From Bacteroidales bacterium (GTDB lineage: Bacteria; Bacteroidota; Bacteroidia; Bacteroidales; F082): a DNA stretch of 37,981 nucleotides. The DNA lies in NCBI GenBank assembly GCA_016936355.1, contig JAFGYB010000009.1:1-37981 (forward strand), in the 5' to 3' direction. This document shows, in pieces, positions 1 through 10,300 of the stretch. The notes under the pieces are model-generated. The model had not been told where the DNA came from and made no database searches. It saw only the letters and a program-made list of their open reading frames with translations. Positions within the stretch are counted from its first letter, which is position 1. The number at the start of each line of letters is the position of its first letter. A program made the position numbers and the translations under genes.

Positions 1-29
1 CATCCGCCTTTTTTATAAGTATAACTCAA

Positions 30-530
30 TTATTTCAAGGCTGTTAAAGCGGATTCATAATCGGGTTCATCCACAATTTCAGGAACCTGTTGGGTATAAA
101 TTACTTTTCCGTTCTCATCCACAATAACAACCGCTCTGGATTCTAAACCGGCCAATGGACCGTCGGTCAGTTCAACCTGATATTTTTTACCAAACTCTCC
201 GGTTCTGAAATCGGAAAGAGTGATCACATTATCCAGTCCTTCGGCACCGCAAAAACGGGCCTGAGCAAACGGTAAATCTTTGGAGATACACAGAACCACT
301 GTATTTTCAAGGTTGGATGCTTCAGTATTGAAACGACGAACGGACGCAGCGCAGGTGGCTGTATCCAGACTGGGAAAAATGTTCAGAACCACTTTTTTAC
401 CTTTATAATCGGATAATTTGGCTTCACTCAAATCGTTTTTAACCAATGTGAAATCAGGGGCTTCTTCCCCTTTGGCGGGAAGACTACCCAGCGTGTGTAT
501 TTTGTTTCCTTTCAATGTTATTTCTGCCAT
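30..530 (-). CDS. tpx: Thiol peroxidase (atypical 2-Cys peroxiredoxin)
   Basis: The 166-residue protein reduces hydrogen peroxide and alkyl hydroperoxides with thioredoxin as electron donor, in the cytoplasm. Cys60 lies in the TATC motif and is the expected peroxidatic cysteine; Cys94 (ARFC) is the expected resolving cysteine, and their spacing fits the Tpx subfamily. The N-terminal LKGN...G and APDFTLV segments are also typical. Length is normal for the family (about 165-168). The gene is monocistronic or last in its unit: it follows hemW on the same strand after about 90 bases that carry its own promoter-like box. Identification is secure; the substrate range is inferred from the family. 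Confidence 0.95.
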   Translation of the reverse strand: MAEITLKGNKIHTLGSLPAKGEEAPDFTLVKNDLSEAKLSDYKGKKVVLNIFPSLDTATCAASVRRFNTEASNLENTVVLCISKDLPFAQARFCGAEGLDNVITLSDFRTGEFGKKYQVELTDGPLAGLESRAVVIVDENGKVIYTQQVPEIVDEPDYESALTALK

Positions 531-557
531 GATGTTTTATTTTTTGAATTCAACGTT

Positions 558-565
558 CAAAATTA
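558..565 (-). promoter_or_regulatory. Putative -7 box of tpx
   Basis: Read on the minus strand the bases give TAATTTTG, matching the Bacteroidota -7 consensus TAnnTTTG. Transcription would begin about 20 bases before the tpx ATG. No convincing -33 TTTG at the usual distance was found, so support is partial. Confidence 0.4.
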
Positions 566-620
566 AATCTTTTCCAAAGAAGGGTTTGTCGAAAATTAAG
601 ACTTTAACTTTAATTAATAA

Positions 621-1757
621 TCAGGAAACCAACATAAATAAATCGGAGGCAATACCATCGGAAAAGAATTTTCCTTTGTGGGTGATCAAAAACGTATTGC
701 CTTTTTGTACGATCAGTTCCTTTTGAATGGGTTTTTGAACCTGTTTCAGAAAATAATTCACAAATTTTTCTCCCAGTCCGTTTCGGATGTGTTCCAGGTC
801 GCAACCCCAGTTGGTCCTCAGTGAGGTCATCACATATTCATTGTATCGTTGTTCAGGGGTCAGTATTTCCTTTTCCATCACAATTTTTTCTACGGTATCC
901 GACTCAGTATACAATTTCATGTTTTGAACATTCCACTGTCTGGAAATACCGTTAAAGGAATGAGCCGATGGACCGAGTCCCAGGTAATGACCCCCCATCC
1001 AGTAGATGGAATTGTGTTTGGAATAATGTCCCGGTTTGGCAAAATTGGAAATTTCGTAGTGCATATAACCGTGGGCTCCGGTTTGTTCCAACAAGATTTC
1101 GAAATGATTTGCCTGCTGACTATCATCCGTGTTTTGACGCTTTTTCTGATCGATCAGGACTTCCAGCGTGGTTTTGGGTTCCACTGTCAGGGCATAGGAG
1201 GAAAGGTGGGGAAGTTCGTAGCTAAAGAAAATTTCCAGGTTTTGTTTCCACTTTTCTTCCGTCAGTGTGGGGATCCCGTAAATCAGATCCATATTCAGAT
1301 TGTTAAAACCGGCTTTCTTGGCATTTTCCAGCACTTTCCGGGCTTTGGCACCGTCGTGGTTGCGATGCAGGTATTCCAGATCATCATCAAAAAAACTCTG
1401 AATACCAATACTGAAGCGGTTCACAGGCGTATATTGTTTCAGTTCCTGTAAATATTCCGGGGTCAGATCCTCGGGGTTGGCTTCCAGGGTTATTTCCGCT
1501 TCCGGGTTTACCTCAAAAAGTTCGTGGGTCCTTTTTAAAATGGTCACAATTTCGTTTACAGGAAGTGAAGAAGGGGTTCCTCCGCCAAAATAGAGAGTAT
1601 CCACCCGTTGTCCTTCCAGGTAATCCTTCCGAAGCTCCATTTCGCGCAACAATGCATCGGTATAAACATCCTTATACTTGTTGGATGCTAATACATAAAA
1701 ATTGCAGTAGTAACATTTTTGTCTGCAAAAGGGAATGTGATAATAGATACCCGCCAT
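621..1757 (-). CDS. hemW: HemW-like radical SAM protein (heme chaperone / coproporphyrinogen oxidase-like)
   Basis: This 378-residue radical SAM protein carries the [4Fe-4S] motif C11-x3-C15-x2-C18 (FCRQKCYYCNF) followed by the SAM-binding GGGTPS near residue 60. The order YHIPFC...CYYCNF, EANPED and GIQSF, and the HNSIYW...LGLGPSAHSF segment, are characteristic of HemW. Family members were long annotated as oxygen-independent coproporphyrinogen III oxidase, but characterised HemW proteins bind and deliver heme. Heme trafficking is therefore the better guess. The start codon overlaps the stop of the upstream histidine kinase by one base (TAATG), so the two are translationally coupled. tpx follows. 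Confidence 0.92.
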   Translation of the reverse strand: MAGIYYHIPFCRQKCYYCNFYVLASNKYKDVYTDALLREMELRKDYLEGQRVDTLYFGGGTPSSLPVNEIVTILKRTHELFEVNPEAEITLEANPEDLTPEYLQELKQYTPVNRFSIGIQSFFDDDLEYLHRNHDGAKARKVLENAKKAGFNNLNMDLIYGIPTLTEEKWKQNLEIFFSYELPHLSSYALTVEPKTTLEVLIDQKKRQNTDDSQQANHFEILLEQTGAHGYMHYEISNFAKPGHYSKHNSIYWMGGHYLGLGPSAHSFNGISRQWNVQNMKLYTESDTVEKIVMEKEILTPEQRYNEYVMTSLRTNWGCDLEHIRNGLGEKFVNYFLKQVQKPIQKELIVQKGNTFLITHKGKFFSDGIASDLFMLVS

Positions 1758-3259
1758 TAGCGTTCTTTTTTTAGAATGATTCGGAATGTGGTTCCTTTGG
1801 GAGAAGAGTGTTTCACAAAGATTTTACCCCGGTGGTATTCGTGAATAATGCGTTTGGCAAGGGAAAGGCCCAGACCCCATCCTCTCTTTTTACTGGTATA
1901 ACCCGGATTGAAAATTCTTTTTTGTTCCGATTTCGGAATGCCTTTTCCGGTGTCGGTAACGTCCACAATAACGTGTTTACTGTCTTCGGTCAGGTGCAGG
2001 TTTATGGAACCTTTCCCATTCATGGCATCAATGGCATTCTTACATAAATTCTCTAAAACCCAGCTAAACAACGAATTATTTAAAGGAAGCAGAATTTCTT
2101 TTTTATCGGTTAAATCCAGATTGTACTCTACTTTTCGTGGAGAACGTAGTTTCAGATAGTCCACAGTATCATGGATAATGGGAATCAAATTCTCTTCATT
2201 CAGATCGGGTGTGGAACCGATTTTGGAAAAACGTTCTGTGATGACTTCCAGTCGTTTCACATCTTTAGTGATTTCGTCGGCTGCCTGATCCAGATTTTTT
2301 TCGTCCATTTTCAATAATTCAACCCAGGCCAAAATGGATGAGAGCGGTGTACCAATCTGATGAGCCGTTTCTTTAGCCATTCCAACCCAAACCCGGTTTT
2401 GTTCGGACCTTCGCGAAGAACTGAAGACCAAATAGGAAATAAATATAAAGAAGATGATGGCCAGGAACTGGATCAAAGGAAACCATTTCATCTTGGTGAG
2501 CAAGTTGGAGTTCTTATAGAAAATGTAGGCTTTCCCGGTGTCTGCAAAATCAATTTCGATCGGGTCGTGTTCGTGTTTCATTTGTTCCAGCATTTTCCGG
2601 GCATAGGACGGATTGCTCATCCGGATATCATTCAGGTTCCCAAACTGCAGAATATTCTTTTCTGTACTGTCGGTAATAATAACCGGAACACTGGCCGCAT
2701 TGGTGGTAACTTCGGACATGAAAGTGGAAACATACCCATTGAGCAAATCATTCAACTGATTGTAGAACAGGGAATTCTTATAATAGAGTTTGTAATTCAG
2801 ATAGGGAATAGTTATGGGCGGATAAACCGAAAAGGATTCTTTCAGATTTCCCCGAAGGTATTTTACCGTGTCCTCACCGGGAAACAAATTACGGGAAGCA
2901 GTGATCCGGCCTTTGGTATTGGTGATAATAACCGGAATGTTGTTGTTTTGCTCCACAATTTTGTAGTAGAAATCCAGATTTCGCGAATCGTTGTTGTTCA
3001 GAAACCGGCGGTATACATCGGCCAATAGTTTGACCCGCTGATGTTCTGTTTCGCGTAATTGCTTGAACAATTTATCGGTGTAATTGACCATGTTGATCCG
3101 TCGGTGCACCGCTTTGGCCCATAGTTGAACATTGTTACGTTCGGTTTGAGCAAACTGATTAACCAGTAAATTGGTATAAAATAAGGAGGCGCCAACAATC
3201 AAAATACCCACAATGGCCAGGATGATTTTCCAGCGTATTTTTCTTGAATACAATTTCAC
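1757..3259 (-). CDS. Orphan membrane sensor histidine kinase
   Basis: A 500-residue sensor kinase. A membrane segment lies at about residues 12-33, an extracytoplasmic sensor region of roughly 225 residues follows, and a second membrane segment is at about 259-281. The phospho-acceptor is His300 in KETAHQIGTPLSS, a dimerisation box common in Bacteroidota kinases. The HATPase domain shows an N box around residues 404-412 (NLCKNAIDAM), G1 at 436-440 (DTGKG) and G2 near 459-470 (GWGLGLSLAKR). No response regulator lies next to it. It is instead coupled to hemW by a one-base overlap. The ligand is unknown; a link to heme or redox state is only suggested by position. Confidence 0.92.
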   Translation of the reverse strand: MKLYSRKIRWKIILAIVGILIVGASLFYTNLLVNQFAQTERNNVQLWAKAVHRRINMVNYTDKLFKQLRETEHQRVKLLADVYRRFLNNNDSRNLDFYYKIVEQNNNIPVIITNTKGRITASRNLFPGEDTVKYLRGNLKESFSVYPPITIPYLNYKLYYKNSLFYNQLNDLLNGYVSTFMSEVTTNAASVPVIITDSTEKNILQFGNLNDIRMSNPSYARKMLEQMKHEHDPIEIDFADTGKAYIFYKNSNLLTKMKWFPLIQFLAIIFFIFISYLVFSSSRRSEQNRVWVGMAKETAHQIGTPLSSILAWVELLKMDEKNLDQAADEITKDVKRLEVITERFSKIGSTPDLNEENLIPIIHDTVDYLKLRSPRKVEYNLDLTDKKEILLPLNNSLFSWVLENLCKNAIDAMNGKGSINLHLTEDSKHVIVDVTDTGKGIPKSEQKRIFNPGYTSKKRGWGLGLSLAKRIIHEYHRGKIFVKHSSPKGTTFRIILKKER

Positions 3260-3391
3260 GTTTATTCAATTTATTGTAACAACTCCCCGTACAAAAAGAT
3301 ATTGTTTAGCAGGTTCTAAAATTTCCTTTATTCAAACGATTTGTCAATTTGTTGATCATTCAATCCGTCAATCTCGATTTATTCTTATCAA

Positions 3392-3399
3392 CAAAGATA
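3392..3399 (-). promoter_or_regulatory. Putative -7 box of the histidine kinase-hemW operon
   Basis: On the minus strand this reads TATCTTTG, an exact TAnnTTTG match about 130 bases upstream of the kinase ATG. It faces away from the ridA promoter. No clear -33 element was identified. Confidence 0.35.
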
Positions 3400-3430
3400 C
3401 AAAAGCCTGTGCTATGGATTTTTGGAATTC

Positions 3431-3460
3431 TTGCTTTGGAAAGGAATTTTCCTAACTTTG
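3431..3460 (+). promoter_or_regulatory. Putative promoter of ridA
   Basis: TAACTTTG at 3453-3460 matches TAnnTTTG. A TTG at 3431-3433 lies 19 bases upstream, where the -33 element is expected. The predicted start of transcription is about 10-15 bases before the ridA ATG at 3480. Confidence 0.45.
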
Positions 3461-3479
3461 GTTCGCTATAACAAATGAA

Positions 3480-3857
3480 ATGAAAAAGATAATTCAGACT
3501 TCAAATGCTCCTGCCGCTATCGGGCCATACAGCCAGGCTGTGGAAGCCAACGGAATGTTGTTTGTTTCGGGTCAGGTACCCGTTGATCCGGCCACCGGAA
3601 AAGTGGTGGAAGGCGGCATTAAAGAACAAACCGAACAGGTGTTGAAAAATATTGGTGCCATCCTACAGGAAGCGGGCTATACCTATAATGATGTCGTTAA
3701 ATCGACCTGTTTTTTGAGTGATATGACCCATTTCGGAGCCATGAACGAAGTGTATGCTTATGTTTATAAAGAAAACCCTCCGGCCCGGGCTGCATTTGCA
3801 GTCAAAGAACTTCCTTTGGGAGTTCTGATTGAAATAGAAACAATTGCGATACACTAA
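3480..3857 (+). CDS. ridA: RidA family enamine/imine deaminase
   Basis: The 125-residue protein matches the YjgF/YER057c/UK114 family over its whole length. RidA hydrolyses reactive 2-aminoacrylate and related imines made by PLP enzymes such as serine/threonine dehydratase, and so protects PLP enzymes from damage. The family-defining arginine is present as Arg103 in PPARAAF, followed by the LPLGVLIEIE strand with its conserved glutamate. The N-terminal APAAIGPYSQA and the VSGQVP motifs are canonical. Bacterial RidA is a cytoplasmic trimer. A hemerythrin gene follows 30 bases downstream on the same strand and is probably co-transcribed. Confidence 0.95.
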   Translation: MKKIIQTSNAPAAIGPYSQAVEANGMLFVSGQVPVDPATGKVVEGGIKEQTEQVLKNIGAILQEAGYTYNDVVKSTCFLSDMTHFGAMNEVYAYVYKENPPARAAFAVKELPLGVLIEIETIAIH

Positions 3858-3887
3858 CGATATACGGTTTTCTGATTAGAATTTTAT

Positions 3888-4313
3888 ATGGAGCGATTTG
3901 ACAGGATTGAGTGGGGACCCGAATTTGGTATCGGAAACCAGAAGATCGATGCGGAACATAAATCCCTCATCACTATTCATAATAAGCTGGTGGATTTTAT
4001 CCAGCAGGGAAAAACCCGGAAAGAAATGGCTGAAATTCTTTCCGAATTGGCGGATCATAGTTTGAAGCACTTTCAAACGGAAGAACAGTACATGGAAAAG
4101 CTGGGTTATCCCAAAACGGAAGAACACAAGAATCTCCACAAGGAATTTATTTATAAGATTTCCATGTTTAATTCCAATTTGTTGAGCGATCACCCGCCTA
4201 AACCGGAAGAAATTATCCGGTTTCTTCATTACTGGTGGTTTGAACACATTCAGCAGCATGATCTGGAGTATGAAAATTTCCAGAAACAACATCCTGAACA
4301 TCAAAGCAGATGA
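3888..4313 (+). CDS. Bacteriohemerythrin (O2-binding di-iron protein)
   Basis: A single-domain hemerythrin of 141 residues. All seven diiron ligands can be placed with canonical spacing: His24 (DAEHKSL), His61 and Glu65 (KHFQTEE), His80 and His84 (EEHKNLHKEF), and His120 and Asp125 (EHIQQHD). Hemerythrins bind O2 reversibly and in bacteria serve in oxygen storage, delivery, sensing or protection of oxygen-labile enzymes. No signal peptide or second domain is present, so it should be a free cytoplasmic protein. It follows ridA and converges with the giant gene downstream, leaving 27 bases between the stops. Confidence 0.94.
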   Translation: MERFDRIEWGPEFGIGNQKIDAEHKSLITIHNKLVDFIQQGKTRKEMAEILSELADHSLKHFQTEEQYMEKLGYPKTEEHKNLHKEFIYKISMFNSNLLSDHPPKPEEIIRFLHYWWFEHIQQHDLEYENFQKQHPEHQSR

Positions 4314-4340
4314 GATCCCTTCCAAAGGAGGATGTGTCTT

Positions 4341-7300
4341 TTATTTCTTTTTCATGAAAATTTTCAACGCTACATGTTTGGCTGCAGCCAGTGTTTCTTT
4401 GTCCACTTTTTCCATCAGCTGACCCTTGGTCAGATCTTCCGAAAGGATCGCCCGGTTCATCAGCAACAATTGCAAAATTATGTTGTTAACAACCGTTTCT
4501 TGTGAATAGTTATCAGCGACAAAAACAAGACTGGCATAGTTGTCAAAAACATGGGTCAGCTGCTCCATGTGGGGCAGATGCAGCAATTGTTCAAAAGTTT
4601 CGCTCATGCCCGAAATTTCACGGTTCAGGTTGGGAGTCACCAACAAAGGCTGAAACGGTCTTTCCGGAGCAATTTTCCTTTTCATTTTTGAAAGATCAAT
4701 AACCTCTTCCGGATTGTCAATACGAACCAGTTCTGCTTTCTGCATTTGTTCCATCTGCCACAACCAGAAATTGTAACGGTCCGTTTCTGCATTGCTTCCG
4801 AAAGAATTGAGTGATGCAGCATAGGTTTCCTGAACGAGGTTTTTGATCCGGTTCTTGTTTTCATTGATATCAGGCCGGGCATTGCGTACTTCCCTGATCA
4901 GCTTCCGCATGTCTTCAGCAGCAATTTGAGGACCGGTAATTTCCTTGCCTTTTCTGCCCAGATCGGTGGACAAAATTCCCAGCTGAATTTTTTTGGCAGC
5001 GCTGGTTTTGAGGAAGTTGATGAGGTGTTTTTTGCTTTCAAACTCACCTTCTTCCGCCACGAAAGGCTGACCGGCAGGAGTACTGGCCAATGAGTCGAAC
5101 AGGGTATTGAACAGGCTTCGGTCAATGATTTGTTGTTTTTCTTCTTCCTCGCCTTTCAATAGGGCAACAAACCGGTTTTTAATGATGTCGAAATCCACTT
5201 TTTCGATGGACCATTCCACGCCATCTTCCGTGAATTTCTTTTCGGAGAAAATCTTGTTGACGATTTCTTCCAGGTTGATCAGTTCCATCATCTTGTATGA
5301 GGAACAGAGGTAGAATTTACGGTTGTAATCATCGAATTCCCAGTCCAGTACCTCGTCAATATAAGCACCGTGACGGTCCAGCACTTCAACAATGTTTTTA
5401 TCTCCGCTGTACCGCTGTAACGTACGTTGGAAATTAGGGTTGTCACCGCTGGTGGCCTTTTCTTTCCGTTCGCCGTGCGAATTTCTGTAAAGGATGAAGT
5501 TTTCCGGATTTTCGTACCGGGTGATGCCCGCTTCTTCGCGCGCATAGTTACTGGCCGTAAGCATGATGTCAATTTTGTACGGCATGGTCACATCGCAAAG
5601 CCCGCTGATGGTACTTCTGGAGTTCAAATCCTCCACATTGGAATCGGAGGCACTCTCGAACAAGGTGTAATAATATTTGATGTATTCGGGATCGAAGTCG
5701 GTAACGCGGCTGAAATCGCCTTCTTCCGTACCTATTCCGTACAAATTACCGTCTTTATCAGGAAATACATGCAACATGTCGCCGGCAATCATTTTCAGGG
5801 AACGCACACCGGTGAGGTTTTGTTTCATCCATTTCAACATCATGGCGGCAAGCATTTCCGATTTTCCTACCCCGCTGTCGCCTGCAATTTGCACCACAAA
5901 TACAGCCCCGTCATCTTCCTCCACAGCGAACAGGGAACCATGAACGGGAATCCCGCCCATTTCCTTGATCTTTTCATTCATCACCGTCAATCGTGGCTTT
6001 TTGATGTCACCAAAGTAGTCCACTTCTTTGCGCAAGGGGGTGATGATGGTTTTGATATTGCCTTTGGGACCCGGTACATCGAAATATCCAATTTGCGGGA
6101 AAGAGATCAGTTTTTCGGGTAAACCGTAAAAGCAAATGGTGTCTGGAACGAAATTCAGGATGTCTTCCATGGAGGTTTCCTGTTTTTCCATGAGCCTGAA
6201 ATTATCGGCCATGTATTTCATGTACGATTTGTGGAAAACAAAAAGTTCATTGACCAGTCCGCCATTGAAAATTTTACACCGGAAATCACCACTGTCCATT
6301 CGGGAAACATAGCTTTCCAGCCTGTTCAGGAAGAACGAAGGCATGGGCCGGGTGTCCAGCACTTTGATGTATTCGTTGGGTGCACCGGATGTCGGTTTGC
6401 CTTTTTTTAGTGAATTTTCAACCCGGTCGAGCCGGTGGAAGGGGAACTCCCGTTTTTTCGAATCGGTGGCAATCCGTGTATGGGTTTGCACATTTTGCTC
6501 GGTGCCGATTACTCCGCATTCCGAAAGTAAATTGGGAATCCATTGCAGCGAACCGTTTTCACTTTGCGACAGTACGTGTTTTTTTGTGTCAAAATGTTCG
6601 TATACACTGATGCCGTGCTGGATCATTTCGTTGATGGCCGAATTCTGACGCAGGAAGTGAACTTCCGAACGCTTCATCACGGTGTGCACATAAGGATAGT
6701 AATGTTCGTTCGCTTTGGTGTTGTTCAATAAGCGGATCAGGAACAAAACAAACCGCCGTATTTCGCTGTGTACCTCGGTTGTTTTTACTTTTCTTTTAGC
6801 TGCATTGGTCACCTCTTCCCAGATCAGATTCCACTGTTCGGGCAGGTTTTTGTACAGAAAATCACCAATGAAGCCTTCGGCTTCGGCGTCATCCAATGCT
6901 TTCAATGCCTTATTAATACCGGACAAGATATGATTCAGGTTCTTATTGAAATCACTGTTTTCGGTCAATAGGTATAGATATACAATCCGTTCTACTGCTG
7001 AAGTTTCTGAATTGAATACCCGTTGCCGGATCTTTTGTGTAATGTCGCCAAAGAGCTTTTTCCCCAAATCCAGTGCTTGCTGATCAAACTGACTGTATAA
7101 TTTTTCACCAAACACATTTACAGCCCGTTCCACGTCCAGATTTTCCATATCCACACCAATCACTTCAACAAACTCTTCGGCTGTTTTACTGATCAGTTCA
7201 TGCAACGAAGGGGCGGAAGGATCGTGGTCGAACGGAAGGTTAAAGTGAAGCAGTAATTCTTTGATGAATTTCCGCAACATTTGGTTAACCCCTTCCATGC

Positions 7301-10300
7301 GGGCCACATCGGCACGGTGATCGCCGCTGCTTTTCAACGCCAGGATTTTCGTTTTCCCCGGAGAAAAGAGCAGGCGTTCCATTTCCATGAGGATTTCCGT
7401 CATGATGATATCCTCATCCGGACCATCCAGTACATAGGCATTGGGTTCATAACCCAGTTTGTTGGTGATGAATTTCAATAATTCCGACTTTCCATACCGG
7501 GCCAAAACTTCGCCGAAAGGCAAGTGCTTGATGGAAGGAATTCGTTGATAAACCTGGGGAAGCAGATTTTCATACAGCGAAGTAAAAGCGGCACTTTGAA
7601 TGAATTCATCCAGCGTGGAACAGCGCCCCACTTCACTGGAAAACTCAATCACCGCATTGGTTGAATTATCAATGGTATGAATACTCACACCGCTCAATTG
7701 TGGCGGAGCATGATAAAGGGTCCACTGGTTGTCGATGTTCAGACTTTTAAATCCTTTTTTCTTCAGTTTACGAATGAGATAAAAATCTTCCAGCAACTGA
7801 TCGATAAAAGCTTGTTCCGAAGGCAGGCTGAAAATTTCTTTCAACAATTCGTCGGTAGTACGTCCTTTGTTTTTTTCGTTGTTTTTGGCTTCGTAAAACC
7901 GTTGCCAGTATTTCAGTACGATTTCCAGTGCGTTTTTCACTTCTTTGCCGAACACATCGTAGGAAGCCGTACTTCCGTCCAGATATCCGCCCAGAGAAAA
8001 CCGGAGGAATCCATTCTGATAGGGTATCACGGCCACGCCGCGTTCTTCGGTCAGTTTCTGGGCAAATTTTTCCAGATCCTGATAGGAAAAGAAATGCTTT
8101 AGCTGGATGTTAAACAGGAAAGATCCGTCGGAAGCTACCAGGCGGGCATGTTCGCCTGCCTCTCCAGACAACAGCTCCGCAGCGGTTTCTTTGGCAATAT
8201 TCAACCGTGTCAGCGATTCGTTCCGGAAGTTTTTATTGACCCGGAATCCATTCAAGGAACTAACCAGTTGCTTTTGGTAATAAGCAAAGAACGGCTCTCC
8301 CTTGTATTTAAAATCGTCGGGAAGTTCCAGCATATCCAGTTTATCCAGCGCTTCCAGTTCGTTGAGCAGAAAAAGGTGCAGCGGACTGCCTTCGAAGGAA
8401 AGAGGAATTTCATTCGTTTTTTTCTTTTCCCTGTTGACGAGCTGGGCCCGGCAGGTATCCATGATATACTGTTCAATAATCTCTTTAAACTTGTGTCTGG
8501 AAGCATTACGGGCTTGTTTTTCTTCCAGAATGTTTTTGATCGACTTGGCCAGTTGTGCTGTTTGCAGGATGTTCACCAGCATGTACAACGAGTTGGTGTT
8601 GCCCGATTCGCGGTTGTTTCTTTTCCGGGCAAAATCGATCACTTCTTTTTTGCTGGGTGTAGCAACCAAGGACCCAAGCCGGTCGCCGGTAGCACCCAGG
8701 TTTTTGGTGGTCGAAATGGAAGAAACCAGATTCAACCGGTTGTATTTCTGATCGAGGTTGTTCATTACATACCGTGAAATGGTCCGCCATTTAGGCTCGG
8801 CATCATTCTCAATTTTCACGGTATCGTTGTAGGCTTCATCGAGGAACAAAGTGATTTTACTGGTACTGATGAATTTCAGGAATTCCAACATGGCTTCGTT
8901 GTTGAAGTCGGAATAGCCAAACGGATTGGAAGGATCGTTGATGACAATGGTCAGGTTTTCACTGAAACGATCCCACAAACTTCCGGTTTCATCAAAGATT
9001 TGGAACGTGTTTTTCATCCGTTCCAGCCGGTCGGTAAGCCGTTCAAAATCGATGCGTCCTTCTTCGGTCATTCCGATTTCCAGGTCAAACGGATTGATGT
9101 CGAACCGGTCGGTGGGGAAAAGGTCCAGATATTCCCAGGAAGCGTATTTATTGAACAAAATATACGGCTTCAGAACCTTGTCTTCTTTCCCGAACAACAC
9201 ATCCCGGATGATCATCTGCACATCGTCTGAAATGGAGGTTTTTTTCAGGTTGGTCAGGTTGCTGATGAATTCCTGGATGATGTTCTTTTCTTTCTCGCTC
9301 AGGGTGTTGTATTTATCCAGTATGCCCAGGTCAATGAGCATGTTTTTCAGCCGGCCGGTGTTGTCGGCTTCGTTTTCCGCCTTGATGATGTGTTGTTTGT
9401 ATTTTTCAAGGAACAGGTTGATGCCGAAATTTTTATGGAAATGGTTTTTCAGCGTGCGCTGATAGGTATCAGGGAACACATCCAGGATTACGCGGCAGCG
9501 CTCAGTGATTTCCTTTTTTACGGGCATCAGTTTACGTTGCAGCAAGAACTCACCGTATGTTTTGATCTGGTTTCGCCCACCCCCTTCTACAACAGTGGCA
9601 ATATGAATCTTTTTCGTGCCCGAATAAAAGTACTTCAGCGTTCTTTCCTCAAAGGCATCCATGAGCGCCATGTTGAGCTTTTTCTGCTCCGAAGGGTCTG
9701 CACTGCGAATGATGAGGTCCAGATAACTGTTCAGTTTCTCCAGCGTATATTTGTCTTTAATGAGCTGTCGGTAAAACTCATCGAATTTGAACAGGCTGAG
9801 ATTTTTTGCCGGATCGTCCGCGCTTCCCAATTGTTCGGTTTTGATTTCGGTGAGTTCCGTTTCGTAGTCCTCAATTTTGGCGCTAACCCGTTCCCTGAAT
9901 TGATTCAGGTTCTTCAGACTGACTTTTTCCAAAATGAGTCTCAAATTCAACTGGCTGTTGGCCAGGGCGCCCAGTTTTTTGGTGTGCACCTTGTTGAGTG
10001 TTTGAATGATTTTGTTGTGAAACGAAAACACCAGACAGGTATTGGTACGTAAAGCCATGGGTGTATCATCCACAAAGATCATACGGCTCAGGAAGGGAAA
10101 CCATCTGTGGTCGGTGAAAGGATTGTGAATCAGCGACTGAACCTTGATTACAAAAACAGCGGTTTTATTTTCCTGAATCTTTTGGAACAGGGTGTCGGCA
10201 GTATTGAATGGCAGCTCAATCACCTGAGAAGAATGGAAAAGTTCATCCCTGATGAGGTTGATGGCCGTATCCGGACTTCCGCTCACCACGGTTTTAATAA

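Noticed and set aside
5427..6122. 231-codon plus-strand frame inside the giant gene
   Set aside because: It lies antisense to the P-loop domain, has no recognisable motifs and no promoter; long antisense frames are common opposite a gene of this composition.
7677..10052. Several plus-strand frames of 140-220 codons inside the giant gene
   Set aside because: They are mirror frames of the real coding strand, rich in Phe, Gln, His and Arg as such shadows are, without motifs.
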